A DNA stretch of 64,000 nucleotides from RYN-230 sp036497945. Lineage in GTDB: Bacteria; Actinomycetota; Actinomycetes; Streptosporangiales; Streptosporangiaceae. How positions within the stretch are numbered: the stretch's first letter is position 1; every line of letters starts with the position of its first letter. The DNA lies in NCBI GenBank assembly GCA_036497945.1, contig DASXIN010000076.1, positions 1-64,000 on the forward strand. The letters are read 5' to 3'. Both the position numbers and the translations under genes were made by a program. Below, piece after piece: positions 1-8,250 of this stretch. The notes under the pieces were generated by a model. The model had not been told where the DNA came from. It did no database searches and saw nothing but the letters and a program-made list of their open reading frames with translations.

Positions 1-206
1 CGCCCGATGTCGGCGGGCTGTTTTATCGCGCCTGCATGGAGGTGGCGGGCCGGGCCGGCCTGCACGTGGCCCCGGTCGCGCTGACCGCGCGCCCGATGCC
101 CGTCGAGGGCCTGGTCGTGGCGCAGACGCCAGCTCCCGGCCACCGGGTGCACGCCGACAGCACACTCACCGTTCAGGTGTGGCATCCGGCCGAGCCGGAC
201 AGGTAG
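1..206 (+). CDS. C-terminal end of a PASTA-domain protein (partial)
   Basis: The reading frame is open from the left edge (first full codon at base 3) to a TAG at 204-206, so only the last 67 residues are visible. They read like one PASTA repeat: a helix with RACMEVAGRAGL, then the typical strand-turn VVAQTPAPGHRVHADSTLTV. PASTA domains bind peptidoglycan fragments and occur in serine/threonine kinases, penicillin-binding proteins and some soluble actinobacterial proteins; which of these this is cannot be told from the fragment. Its last 34 bases overlap the 3' end of the convergent XRE regulator. Confidence 0.65.
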   Translation, partial: PDVGGLFYRACMEVAGRAGLHVAPVALTARPMPVEGLVVAQTPAPGHRVHADSTLTVQVWHPAEPDR

Positions 207-1000
207 CTGGCGGTCGCGGCGTCGGCGGGGTAGAACGACTCGATCGCCATCTCGGCCAGCGTGACGTCCATCGGGGTGCCCAGCACGGCGGTGATGGACA
301 GGAAGGACAGCACCCGGCCGTCCGCCCGGTAGCGCAGCGGGAGCACCACGTCGCCGGCCGACGGCACGGTGAGCCGGGGCACCGGCTGGTCGCAGGGCAG
401 TTCGGCCAGCTCGCGGTACAGCCGGGCCAGTTCCAGGTCGGCGGTCACGCTGGCCTGGCGGCGCAGCCGGTGCAGCAGGTGCGCGCGCCACTCGCCGAGG
501 TTGGCGATCCGCGGCGCCATGCCGGCCGGATGCAGGCTGAGCCGGAGCACGTTGACCGGCGGCTGCAGCAGGTCCGGGGCCACGCCGTCGAGCAGCAGCG
601 GCACCGCCGCGTTGGCTTCGAGCAGGTTCCAGTGCCGGTCGACCAGCAGGGCCGGGTACGGTTCGTGGCTGGCCAGCACCGCGCGGACCGCGGTATGCAC
701 CGCGGCCAGCTGCGGCGAGTCCAGTGGCCGTTCCCGGTAGGCCGGCGCGAACCCGCCGGCCAGCAGCAGCCGGTTCCGGTCGCGCAGCGGCACCTCGAGT
801 TCCTCGGACAGCCGCAGGATCATGTCGCGGCTCGGCTTGGACCGGCCGGTCTCCACGAAGCTGAGGTGCCGGGCGGAGATGTCAGCCTGCACGGCCAGGT
901 CGAGCTGGCTCAGCCGGCGCCGCTCCCGCCACTGCCGGAGCAGCGTGCCGATCGGCGGGGCTTCCTGTTGGGCGTGCGCGGCGGCGGTCGATGCGGTCAC
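173..1000 (-). CDS. XRE-family regulator with MmyB-like ligand-binding domain
   Basis: A 275-residue DNA-binding regulator starting at GTG 1000. An N-terminal helix-turn-helix (about residues 18-75, including QLDLAVQADISARHLSFVET and GRSKPSRDMILRLSEEL) is followed by the PAS-like MmyB ligand-binding fold (about 100-260, with YPALLVDRHWNLLEANAAVP). Members of this family usually regulate a neighbouring oxidoreductase or SnoaL-like gene and may sense a small ligand. Here it is divergent from a SnoaL-like gene with a perfect 25-bp palindrome between them, so it probably represses both promoters. The 3' end overlaps the convergent PASTA gene. Confidence 0.85.
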   Translation of the reverse strand: MTASTAAAHAQQEAPPIGTLLRQWRERRRLSQLDLAVQADISARHLSFVETGRSKPSRDMILRLSEELEVPLRDRNRLLLAGGFAPAYRERPLDSPQLAAVHTAVRAVLASHEPYPALLVDRHWNLLEANAAVPLLLDGVAPDLLQPPVNVLRLSLHPAGMAPRIANLGEWRAHLLHRLRRQASVTADLELARLYRELAELPCDQPVPRLTVPSAGDVVLPLRYRADGRVLSFLSITAVLGTPMDVTLAEMAIESFYPADAATASYLSGSAGCHT

Positions 1001-1031
1001 CGTCCTACTGTGCCCGGCCGACCGGCGCGGC

Positions 1032-1056
1032 GTCGATTACCTGGCAGGTAATCGAC
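1032..1056. promoter_or_regulatory. 25-bp perfect palindrome, probable operator of the XRE regulator
   Basis: The left arm GTCGATTACCTG (1032-1043), one G at 1044 and the right arm CAGGTAATCGAC (1045-1056) form a perfect inverted repeat. It lies in the 129-bp gap between the divergent XRE gene (start 1000) and the SnoaL-like gene (start 1130), where an autoregulatory operator is expected. It is followed by no T-run, so it is not a terminator. Confidence 0.7.
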
Positions 1057-1129
1057 TGGCGGGCCGGCCGCCGGCCAGCGTGGTGCGCAGCGGCGGACCC
1101 GCCGTCGCTGGCAGAACCGGAGGATGATC

Positions 1130-1504
1130 ATGACTGACTGCCAGGACGTGACCGCCAGCTACCTGGCCGTCTGGAACGAGGCGAACCCCGCCGCCCGGCA
1201 GGGGCTGGCCGAAAAAGTGTTCACCGCGGATGTCCGGTACATCGACCCGCTGATGGACGTCCAGGGTGTCGCCGCGCTGGCCGCGGCGATCGGCGCGGCG
1301 CAGCAGCAGTTCCCCGGCTGGCGGTTCCGCGGCGCGGGCCCGGCTGACGGGCATCACAACCAGGTCAGGTTCGGCTGGGAGCTCGGCCCGGCGGACGCGG
1401 CCGGCCCGGACGGGGCGCCGGTGGCCGGCTTCGACGTGGCCGTGCTCGGCGACGACGGCCGGATCAGCCAGGTGCTCGGCTTCCTGGACCGGGTGCCCGG
1501 CTGA
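1130..1504 (+). CDS. SnoaL-like / NTF2-fold protein
   Basis: About 124 residues with the pattern of SnoaL-like domains: an N-terminal helix (SYLAVWNEANPAARQGLAEK), then VFTADVRYIDPLMDVQGVAA and closing strands ending in QVLGFLD. The family includes polyketide cyclases, isomerases and many small-molecule binding proteins; the substrate is unknown. ATG 1130 is preferred over ATG 1124 because GGAGG at 1119-1123 is well spaced only for the later one. It is divergent from the MmyB-type regulator, whose palindrome lies just upstream, so it is probably that regulator's target. Confidence 0.8.
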   Translation: MTDCQDVTASYLAVWNEANPAARQGLAEKVFTADVRYIDPLMDVQGVAALAAAIGAAQQQFPGWRFRGAGPADGHHNQVRFGWELGPADAAGPDGAPVAGFDVAVLGDDGRISQVLGFLDRVPG

Positions 1505-1582
1505 ACACGCGTGCCCGGCTGAGTCTGGGTGCCCGGGCCGGGCCGGGATGCCAGGATGGCACCGGACGCTGACTGAAGGCAG

Positions 1583-3025
1583 GTGCCGCCGGTGACCGCA
1601 GCTCCGGTATGGGTGAGCTGGCCGATGGCCAGGGCGGCCGCGGCCGTAGCGCGCGACCTGCTGCGGGGGGACGACCGGCTGGCCGGTGAACTGCGAAGCC
1701 TCACCGCGCACCGGAGCACCGACCGGCCGCCGGGCCATGGCATCGTCGTCGACGACATCTCCGAGATATCCCTGACCGGCCAGCTCGCCCACGGGGTCGG
1801 GCACCAGGTGCGGGCCCGCATCCGCGCACTCCATGGCGACCTGGTCGTGTCAAACGCGGTCCCGCCGGACGGTTTTGACGATTACACGCGTTCTCTCGGC
1901 CTCGGTTCGGTGCAATGGATACACCCTGGGCAGGGGCCGCGGGTGTGTGCCGACGCCCTGGGGTCCGCGGATAGCCTCCGCCGACTCATCGAGTTCGTCT
2001 CGACTCGCACGGCCTACGTCTCCCCCTATATGGCCAGCGACGGAGCCTGGGGCCTGGTCCGCGAACTGTCCCGGGCCACTGGCCGGGCCGTGCCGATGGT
2101 CGGTCCCACCCCGGCCGCCTGCGCCATGGCCAACGACAAGACGCGGTTCATGACGATGGCGGCCACGCTGCTCGGACCAGCCTCGGTACCCGCGTTCCGG
2201 GTAGCGACCGACGCCGACGCGGCGGCGCGGGCGATGGCTACGCTGGCTGATGGCAGGCACATCCTCGCGATCCGGCTTCCGACCGCGGGGGCCGGGCTTG
2301 GCCTGCGCCTGATCGGCGCGGCGGCGGCGGCCGGGATGACCCCGGTCCAGCGACGCCAGCTGATTTCGGAGTTTGCCGCCCAGACCGGTCACCGTTTTCC
2401 CGACCCACTCCTGGTCGTCCGCTGGCACCGGCGCGTCGTGGCGTCCCCGAGCGTGCACCTCTGGGTTCCCGCCTGGGGCTGGCCGATCTGCGAGGGTGTG
2501 CTTGACCAGCACTTCTCGGACAACGCGGCCAGCCAGTTCGGCGGCGGGAGGTCGAGCATCCTGCCCCGGGAACAGCAGGACCGGGTGAAGCTGATGTCGA
2601 TGCGGCTCGCGCTGGTCCTGCAGCGCATCGGCTATCTGGGCCGCTGCTCTTTTGACTTCATTATGGTCGGCCCGGATGTATCCGGGGCTGACCCCGTCCT
2701 GGTCGAATGCAACGGGAGGTGGGGCGGCGCGTCGGTAATTCTGACTCTCGTCAACCGGCTCTTCGTCGGGACACCGCGGCCGGCCTTCGCATTCGGTTTC
2801 ATTATTGACGCCAAGCTGCGGAAGTCCGGCTTCGCGTACCTCAGGCGGCGGTTGGCCCGCTACCTGTATTCACCCGGCAACCCGGACGGATGGCTCCTCA
2901 TTCCCCACCCCGGCAGCCTGCACGACCTCGGCCGCCTCGGCTGCCTGACGATAGCACCAACGCCACGGCAGGCGAGTGAACGGCTAACCGAAGAACTGCC
3001 CGATGTGCTTTCAACTATCCTGTGA
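1583..3025 (+). CDS. PGM1-like ATP-grasp peptide/amide ligase
   Basis: A 480-residue protein resembling the pre-ATP-grasp plus ATP-grasp ligases typified by PGM1 of pheganomycin biosynthesis. Visible signs are VGPTPAACAMANDKTRFMTM at about residues 173-192 (the NDK segment typical of the domain entry), LAIRLP with a glycine-rich GAGLGLRLIG loop near 229-245, and the metal/ATP-binding end CSFDFIMVG...VLVECNGRWGG near 355-383. The family forms amide bonds using ATP through an acyl-phosphate. It heads a run of same-strand genes (methyltransferase, DUF2332-like protein, membrane hydrolase). Codon use is more AT-tolerant than in the flanks, suggesting transfer. GTG 1592 is an alternative start. 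The product cannot be predicted. Confidence 0.7.
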   Translation: MPPVTAAPVWVSWPMARAAAAVARDLLRGDDRLAGELRSLTAHRSTDRPPGHGIVVDDISEISLTGQLAHGVGHQVRARIRALHGDLVVSNAVPPDGFDDYTRSLGLGSVQWIHPGQGPRVCADALGSADSLRRLIEFVSTRTAYVSPYMASDGAWGLVRELSRATGRAVPMVGPTPAACAMANDKTRFMTMAATLLGPASVPAFRVATDADAAARAMATLADGRHILAIRLPTAGAGLGLRLIGAAAAAGMTPVQRRQLISEFAAQTGHRFPDPLLVVRWHRRVVASPSVHLWVPAWGWPICEGVLDQHFSDNAASQFGGGRSSILPREQQDRVKLMSMRLALVLQRIGYLGRCSFDFIMVGPDVSGADPVLVECNGRWGGASVILTLVNRLFVGTPRPAFAFGFIIDAKLRKSGFAYLRRRLARYLYSPGNPDGWLLIPHPGSLHDLGRLGCLTIAPTPRQASERLTEELPDVLSTIL

Positions 3026-3074
3026 ACGCTGCACAGAACGGTCGCTCGAAGCCAGCCGATTTGGGGGCCACGCT

Positions 3075-4070
3075 ATGTCACTGCGCGGAGACAATCTCGC
3101 GGCTCAGCTCGAGCGGCTCCGGGATGAATTCCCGAGAATGTTTGGCTGCCTGGACCCGGCTCGCATCGCTCGCTGGCAGTCCGCCGTCAGTAGCCGACGC
3201 CATGCGCTGGACGAGTTCGGCCGCCGGGAATTCGGCGGCCGGGGCGAAAGCTACGTAACCGCGCAGGCGCGGAGTGGTACGGCGCGGGCCCGTGGCATCA
3301 GGACACTCATCGAATACCTGGTGGCGGATGGCCAGAATTGCGATGGCGTATTCCTCGATCTACTCGGTGGCGACGGACTGGTCCGGCGGGTCGCCAGCCT
3401 CATCGGCTTCAGCCAACTGGACATACTTACCTGTGACGCATCCCCCTACATGGTGGAGAAAGCGTGGAGCGGCGGACATCCCGCCGTGCTGCAGGAAGCT
3501 CAGCACCCGCTCGCGCGCACTGGATCCCTGAGCGGAGTATTGCTGGCGTACGGGACGCATCACATAGCGCCCGGCGCCAGGATGACCGTGACACGTGAGG
3601 CGCACAGGATGCTGAAGCCTGGGGGCGTGTTCGTGGTGCACGATTTCGCGAACGACTCACATATGGCTGACTGGTTCAAGGACATAGTCGATAAGTTCGG
3701 GCATACCGGGCACCGGTACGAGCACTTCAGCCGGGACGAGATTCTCGGGTACCTGACGGGGGCGGGCTTCGAAGCATGCGAAGTAATCGATATGTACGAT
3801 CCGTTCGTAGTGTCCGGGGTTTCCGCGGCAGCGGCGGAAGGGCTGCTGGCGGCGTACCTGCTCGACATGTATGGACTGTCCAAGGTCGTCCAGATGTGTG
3901 GCACCGCCGGCGCCCAGTCATGGGTGTTGCACCGGGCTCGCGAGGTCTTCCAGACCATACCGGTCCGGAAAGTGACCGGGCCTGGGACGCTGGACGGGCA
4001 GCCCGGCGACTGGACCGCGGAGCTGCCCCGGCGTGCGCTGGCCGGGATCGGCATTAAATCGCTAGCTTAG
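3075..4070 (+). CDS. class I SAM-dependent methyltransferase
   Basis: 331 residues from ATG 3075, which has a GGGGG ribosome site at 3063-3067; an in-frame ATG at 3003 would overlap the ligase gene and lacks such a site. The Rossmann core begins with VFLDLLGGDGLVRRVASLIG (motif I) and LDILTCDASPYMVEKAW, continues with a GVLLAYGTHHI segment and the late motif MLKPGGVFVVHDF. The unusual first glycine loop (LLGGDG) suggests a diverged family. The gene follows the ATP-grasp ligase by 49 bases and probably tailors the same product; methyl acceptor unknown. Confidence 0.75.
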   Translation: MSLRGDNLAAQLERLRDEFPRMFGCLDPARIARWQSAVSSRRHALDEFGRREFGGRGESYVTAQARSGTARARGIRTLIEYLVADGQNCDGVFLDLLGGDGLVRRVASLIGFSQLDILTCDASPYMVEKAWSGGHPAVLQEAQHPLARTGSLSGVLLAYGTHHIAPGARMTVTREAHRMLKPGGVFVVHDFANDSHMADWFKDIVDKFGHTGHRYEHFSRDEILGYLTGAGFEACEVIDMYDPFVVSGVSAAAAEGLLAAYLLDMYGLSKVVQMCGTAGAQSWVLHRAREVFQTIPVRKVTGPGTLDGQPGDWTAELPRRALAGIGIKSLA

Positions 4071-4151
4071 TCCGAATAGTCCTATTCTCGAGGCTAACCC
4101 GAGACCGCCCTGCTTGTCTCCCCCCATGTGCTGTACGTAATATGTTCGGCT

Positions 4152-5204
4152 ATGTCCCCTCTCCGCGAGCTCCAGTCGGTGGCGGACGGGCTTGCTCATC
4201 ACCCCCAGGACCATGGCTGGCGCGATCTGCACCGACTCTTTGAGTATGGGCTGCGACAGCCGGGAACGAACCTTGAGAAGGTACTTGTCGCCGCTTACCG
4301 TGCTCGCCCAGTAAGCGCTGCGCATCTGCTCACGCTGCTGGGAATAGCACTGAAGGTCGAAGCCACCGACCGGTTTCCCGTCCTAGCGGCCAGCCAGCCA
4401 CCGATGCAGCGCCTTCCGGAGCTGGAAAAGGTCCTCCGGGATCGCGGCGCCGCAATCGGGCGACTACTGCTTTCCCGGCAGAACTCCTTTACCTGCGCCC
4501 GCCGGTTCCTTGTGCCCCGGGTAATTCTTAGCGCATATTTTGGCCAGTATCCTGATACCCCTCTTCGGTTCGCCGACCTAGGCACCGGCCTCGGCATACT
4601 GCCCCGCCAATTGCACTCCCGCACTCAGTTCGAAACATTTGGCCCGGACCTACGCTGGCCGGGAGGCTTTCCTACGTTTCAGTCACTACGATTTGCCGCC
4701 ACGTTTGGCGTTGATAAGGCACCGATGCCCGACATGAGCTGGGTGCTCTCCTGCTATGGCGACTCAAGCTATTACACGCAACTGCACGAGGACCTTGACA
4801 TCGCGCTCCGCGATCCCACGGTGGCCAGCGCTCCGGTGAGCTACGTCGAACTCGACCTGCTGGACACGGCGAAGCTTGCACTTTTCATACAGGAAAACGA
4901 GATAAATTCGGCGAATCTGAGTTACGTCCTATACGAACTCCAGCCGCACCTGAGGCGCTTGATCATCGACCGATTGACCGGCGCTTTAGCGGCGCCAGCC
5001 CTACTCATTGTCACCGAGCCAGTTCAGGAACTTGGCCAGGCCGGCTGCCAGGTGAACCTGTACACCGCGCCGGGCCAGCCACCGATCGCCTTCTGCCAGG
5101 TCTCCGACGGCCATTTCAACGACCACATCTCCGCACTGGCGGATTATAACTCCTTCGTGCAGAAGTTTCCCATATCTTACCGGCCCCGCATCGGGGAACA
5201 GTGA
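4152..5204 (+). CDS. DUF2332-like / methyltransferase-fold protein
   Basis: About 350 residues. It resembles the DUF2332 family: a helical N-terminal part with repeated LL..AYRARP and LLTLLGIALK segments, an arginine-rich helix (LLLSRQNSFTCARRFLVPRV), then a SAM-binding-like glycine motif LRFADLGTGLGILPRQL. Later parts (SWVLSCYGDSSYY, SYVELDLLDTAKLALF) have no motif I can assign. ATG 4152 is chosen over GTG 4128; neither has a clear ribosome site. It ends in a TGATG junction with the next gene, so the two are translationally coupled. Function in the cluster is unknown; assignment is by overall pattern only. Confidence 0.5.
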   Translation: MSPLRELQSVADGLAHHPQDHGWRDLHRLFEYGLRQPGTNLEKVLVAAYRARPVSAAHLLTLLGIALKVEATDRFPVLAASQPPMQRLPELEKVLRDRGAAIGRLLLSRQNSFTCARRFLVPRVILSAYFGQYPDTPLRFADLGTGLGILPRQLHSRTQFETFGPDLRWPGGFPTFQSLRFAATFGVDKAPMPDMSWVLSCYGDSSYYTQLHEDLDIALRDPTVASAPVSYVELDLLDTAKLALFIQENEINSANLSYVLYELQPHLRRLIIDRLTGALAAPALLIVTEPVQELGQAGCQVNLYTAPGQPPIAFCQVSDGHFNDHISALADYNSFVQKFPISYRPRIGEQ

Positions 5205-6346
5205 TGCCAAGAACAATCCCTCGCTATGTGCTCCCGCCATCAAAGATCCGCGTGCCGCGCTGGCTCGCCGTCATATCCGGTATAGCCGGCAGCGTGCTGG
5301 GGGTAGCCACTAACCTCTACTCGGCTGAGTTCAGGAACGCAATATCATCGACTGGCCACGCCTTTACCGCCACGGTCATTTCCATCGTGATAGCGGCTGT
5401 CGGGGCCAGCACGGTGACCCTGCTGACCTACTACTGGCTGGTAAAGCGCCAGCAGCAGCAGAACGAGATTCTGCCTGGCCAGATACCCATCACGGCCGAT
5501 GTGCTGCGGCTCGTGGATGACGAGCAGGATTCGGTGGTGGGCCGGAAGCTGCACTTCCTAGAGGCCAAACGCTCCTCCGAGGAGCTTGTCATCTTCCTGC
5601 ACGGGCTTGGCCTGGACGCTAACGATTTCCGGTCGTACATGGCGGAGAGCAGGTATCACTGCATCGCGCTGACGCTATTTGGATTTAACGTTTCCGAAGC
5701 GACCGATGATCACTATAAGCCGATATCGCTGCAGACTCATGTTCAGCTACTGGCCTACGTCCTCAGCACGTTGCGTCAGTTGTACCCACACAAAAGGCTG
5801 ACGCTCGTCGGATTCTCCCTCGGCGCGGACGCGTTCCTGCTACTGCCGCAGTTCGCGCCCAAGACCACCCGCGAGTTGCAGATCAGCCGGGTGCTACTGC
5901 TCGACCCAAACATCAGCCGCTCGACGACCACGCTGTCCGCCCGGGTCGCGGCCGTCCAGCCGGCCACGCCACTGACAGAACTCCTGAAGATCCTTGAGGG
6001 GGCGGACAACATCCCCGAATTCCGCATCCTGTGCGAATACCTGCACAAGATCACTTCGAAGAACTTCGCCCAGGTCCAGCGCCACGCCCGTGACGTGGTC
6101 GCCATCTGGGACACCGAGTCACCAGACCGGTTCCTGGACCGGCTTGGCCAGCTGACCGCGACGGTCCCGGAAGTGGATGTCGTGGTGTCGTTCGACTACG
6201 AGCGGTACTTCAACGCCATCGGCCGGGGCGCGGTTGCGCGTGGGCTGAGACTGGGCGGCCTGGAGTCGTCGCGGCAGGGCCACTTCGACCTGATCACGGC
6301 GCAGTCGCTGCGTGAGCGGCTCAGCGGCCTCCCGCAAGCCCGCTAG
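5204..6346 (+). CDS. membrane-anchored alpha/beta hydrolase
   Basis: 380 residues. Two hydrophobic N-terminal segments (WLAVISGIAGSVLGVATNLY and ATVISIVIAAVGASTVTLLT) anchor it in the membrane, followed by a soluble alpha/beta-hydrolase domain. The oxyanion loop is VIFLHGLGLDANDF, the nucleophile elbow is VGFSLGADAF (Ser), and GHFDLI supplies a candidate catalytic His; the Asp may be in LLLDPN. The gene shares its TGATG start with the stop of the DUF2332-like gene, so it belongs to the same operon as the ATP-grasp ligase. It may hydrolyse, cyclise or release the product at the membrane. The 3' end overlaps a convergent hydrolase gene by 26 bases. Confidence 0.75.
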   Translation: MPRTIPRYVLPPSKIRVPRWLAVISGIAGSVLGVATNLYSAEFRNAISSTGHAFTATVISIVIAAVGASTVTLLTYYWLVKRQQQQNEILPGQIPITADVLRLVDDEQDSVVGRKLHFLEAKRSSEELVIFLHGLGLDANDFRSYMAESRYHCIALTLFGFNVSEATDDHYKPISLQTHVQLLAYVLSTLRQLYPHKRLTLVGFSLGADAFLLLPQFAPKTTRELQISRVLLLDPNISRSTTTLSARVAAVQPATPLTELLKILEGADNIPEFRILCEYLHKITSKNFAQVQRHARDVVAIWDTESPDRFLDRLGQLTATVPEVDVVVSFDYERYFNAIGRGAVARGLRLGGLESSRQGHFDLITAQSLRERLSGLPQAR

Positions 6347-7244
6347 CCTGCTGACCAGCCGGCTCCGCTGCCGGCCGCGGCTGCGCGATCAGGGAGTACA
6401 CCGCGTCCCGGCGCCGGGCGGTGAGGTTGGCCGCCGCCGGACCAGCGGCCGGCACGAACTCGGCCAGCAGCGAGTAGAAGCTCGCGGGATCGTCCAGCAT
6501 CGGGAAGTGGCCCGCCCCGGCGATCTGCCGGACCGGCACCTTGCGGAGCCGGGGCGTCAGGTACTGCTTGCGCTCGTTCGTTCCGTAGACATAGACCTTG
6601 TTGCGCAGGGATGTGAACAGATCCAGCAGCTTTCCGTTGTCCGACCATTCCACCAGCGAGCCGGCAATACCGTGCACCGCGGCTGGCTGGGCCCGCGCGC
6701 ACCAAGCGGCCCAGGCCCCGAGATCGGGCCGACCCGATCGCCGCAGGCCAGCCAGGAACTCGCTCGACCCGTGCTTGATGAATGAGTCCAAGGGCTGCTC
6801 GGCAGTCGCCCTGCTCGCGCTGCAATCCTCGCTGACCAGGTTGCCGTCCACATCGATGAAGCAGTCCACATCAGCCCGCCCCTGAGTAGCGATCAGGCCG
6901 ACCGCGCCGCCCATGCTGTGGGCGATCAACGAAACCCGGCTCAGACCGAGACGGTCGATGATCGCGTTGACCACCTCGGCATAAGCCTGCAGTGAGTAGC
7001 ACGATGCGTCCGGCTGGCCAGAATCACCGTGCCCCGGAAAATCAAAAGTACATATGGAGAAATCATCCAGCGCTGCCGCGGCAAACGCCCCGTCGAAGCA
7101 TTCCTTGGCACAGCCAAGGCCATGCATGAATAGCAGCAGATGATCACCGGTGAGCCGCAGCTTCACCGCGATTGGGAGCGGCTGCCCAGCATGCTCGATC
7201 ACCAGGTTGCCGGTTCGGCTCATTTTGCTGGCCCCAATGGTCAT
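6321..7244 (-). CDS. alpha/beta hydrolase
   Basis: About 300 residues of soluble alpha/beta-hydrolase fold: LLLFMHGLGCAKECF (oxyanion loop), FDFPGHGDSGQPD, nucleophile elbow LIAHSMGGAVG (Ser), and AGAGHFPMLDDP (His). The family covers esterases, haloperoxidase-like enzymes and lactonases. No signal peptide is visible. An in-frame ATG at 7223 with GGGG upstream is a possible alternative start. It is convergent with the membrane-anchored hydrolase and its codon use matches the ligase cluster, so it may be part of that locus on the opposite strand; this is inference from position. Confidence 0.8.
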   Translation of the reverse strand: MTIGASKMSRTGNLVIEHAGQPLPIAVKLRLTGDHLLLFMHGLGCAKECFDGAFAAAALDDFSICTFDFPGHGDSGQPDASCYSLQAYAEVVNAIIDRLGLSRVSLIAHSMGGAVGLIATQGRADVDCFIDVDGNLVSEDCSASRATAEQPLDSFIKHGSSEFLAGLRRSGRPDLGAWAAWCARAQPAAVHGIAGSLVEWSDNGKLLDLFTSLRNKVYVYGTNERKQYLTPRLRKVPVRQIAGAGHFPMLDDPASFYSLLAEFVPAAGPAAANLTARRRDAVYSLIAQPRPAAEPAGQQASGLAGGR

Positions 7245-7370
7245 CGTGACGTATGTACAGGCTGGAATACCTAGCTACCCCGCGTGACGTGCCGTCCGGT
7301 CGTAGCAGGATAGCCGGGGCTGACCTCCTGTGCAGCGAAACGCCAGCCTCAGCGGGCATAGGCACCTCAG

Positions 7371-7562
7371 CTAACTGTCCAGCTGCTGGCAGAGGGTGAG
7401 CAGGTCGGCTACGCCGGGGAGGGTCAGGTGCGGGCGGCGGGCCGGGGGCAGGTGGTCGAACGCGCCGGGGGTGCCGATGCCGGTGCCGACCGCGACGGCC
7501 AGCGCCCGGCCCCGGTGTACCATCGGCACCTCCAGTTCAGTCGTCACCGACCACCATGACAC
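7371..7562 (-). CDS. small protein or gene remnant downstream of an XRE gene
   Basis: The stretch from GTG 7562 to TAG 7371 gives 63 residues, including WWSVTTELEVPMVHRGRALA and LTLPGVADLLTLCQQLDS, with amino-acid composition that looks protein-like. I recognise no family. The open frame continues upstream across the HTH gene as arginine/proline-rich sequence that is probably not translated. It could be the surviving C-terminal part of a longer gene; no ribosome site is evident. Confidence 0.3.
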   Translation of the reverse strand: MSWWSVTTELEVPMVHRGRALAVAVGTGIGTPGAFDHLPPARRPHLTLPGVADLLTLCQQLDS

Positions 7563-7669
7563 GCGGCCCGGGCACGCCGAGACGGCCCGCCGCCAGCGGA
7601 ACGCGTGCAGCGACGGCTTCCCGACCGGGTGCAGCCGGCATCGTCGCCCGGAGCAGCGCACTGCCGATG

Positions 7670-7921
7670 TCAGGGCTGGGTGGTGGGGGTGAGGCGGGCG
7701 GGGTCTTTGCCTAGGGCGGTGGCGAGGCGGCCAAGGGTGCGGGAGCGGCAGGGGGCGGCCGGCTGGCGTTCCAGCCTGGCCACGGTGGCGGGGCTGATCC
7801 CGGCCCGGGCCGCGAGTTGTTCCCGGGACAGCCCGCGCTGGCAGCGTGACCGCCGCAGTCGGCGGCCGTCCAGGAGTGTGAACCATCGTTGGCCTGGGCG
7901 GCTGGTCTGGGTGGTAGTCAT
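7670..7921 (-). CDS. small XRE-family helix-turn-helix protein
   Basis: An 83-residue protein that is little more than one lambda-repressor-like HTH: LRRSRCQRGLSREQLAARAG, ISPATVARLERQ, then TLGRLATALGKDPARL. No effector domain is present, so it may act as a small repressor or as the antitoxin-like partner of a neighbour. Its ATG overlaps the TAA of the preceding minus-strand gene by one base (TAATG), so the two are translationally coupled. It is divergent from a mini-GntR gene with a repeat array between them. Confidence 0.7.
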   Translation of the reverse strand: MTTTQTSRPGQRWFTLLDGRRLRRSRCQRGLSREQLAARAGISPATVARLERQPAAPCRSRTLGRLATALGKDPARLTPTTQP

Positions 7922-8169
7922 TAGTGCCGCCGGGTGCCTGCCGGGGAGGTGTGATCGGTGGCAGCTGGATGCCCGGCGTCGCTGGGTGCGATAGCTGCCT
8001 CGAAGCGCTCAAGATCGCTCGAGAGCACGATCCACGGTCCCCGGCCGTTCTTGCCGCGTGCGATGAACACGCGATGTCCAAGGACGAGTTCTGTGGTGAT
8101 CTGCAGGGGCGGGTGGGCTTCCGACAGCCGCGCTGCGTGCTCGCCTATCTCCGCGTCGGTTAACTTCAC
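7921..8169 (-). CDS. small hypothetical protein coupled to the XRE gene
   Basis: From GTG 8169 the product is about 82 residues: KLTDAEIGEHAARLSEAHPP, a strand LGHRVFIARGKNGRGPWIVL and SSDLERFEAAI. No family name can be given. A longer frame reaches ATG 8250, but it would run through the CGAAC repeat array and palindrome (8171-8231), which looks like a promoter/operator; the short form is therefore preferred. It is translationally coupled to the XRE gene downstream. Confidence 0.5.
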   Translation of the reverse strand: MKLTDAEIGEHAARLSEAHPPLQITTELVLGHRVFIARGKNGRGPWIVLSSDLERFEAAIAPSDAGHPAATDHTSPAGTRRH

Positions 8170-8170
8170 T

Positions 8171-8231
8171 CGAACACTGTAGCAGTGTGCGAACTGTCCG
8201 AACAGCACGAACACCGTTGCCTGGTCCGAAC
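8171..8231. promoter_or_regulatory. ordered CGAAC repeat array with a palindrome
   Basis: Five copies of CGAAC start at 8171, 8190, 8199, 8208 and 8227, giving symmetric spacings of 19, 9, 9 and 19 bases. The first interval also contains a perfect inverted repeat, ACACTG (8174-8179), TAG, CAGTGT (8183-8188). The array fills the gap between the small minus-strand operon and the divergent mini-GntR gene (start 8251), so it is probably the shared operator of one of these small HTH proteins. Confidence 0.6.
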
Positions 8232-8250
8232 GGTTGGGGAAGATCATCAT

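Noticed and set aside
179..1051. Long plus-strand frame across the XRE gene
   Set aside because: Low-complexity Gly/Arg/Gln-rich translation, antisense to a clear HTH protein; typical high-GC shadow.
8199..8219. LexA/SOS box in the CGAAC array
   Set aside because: The actinobacterial SOS box needs GAAC-N4-GTTC; the nearest match has a three-base gap and GTTG.
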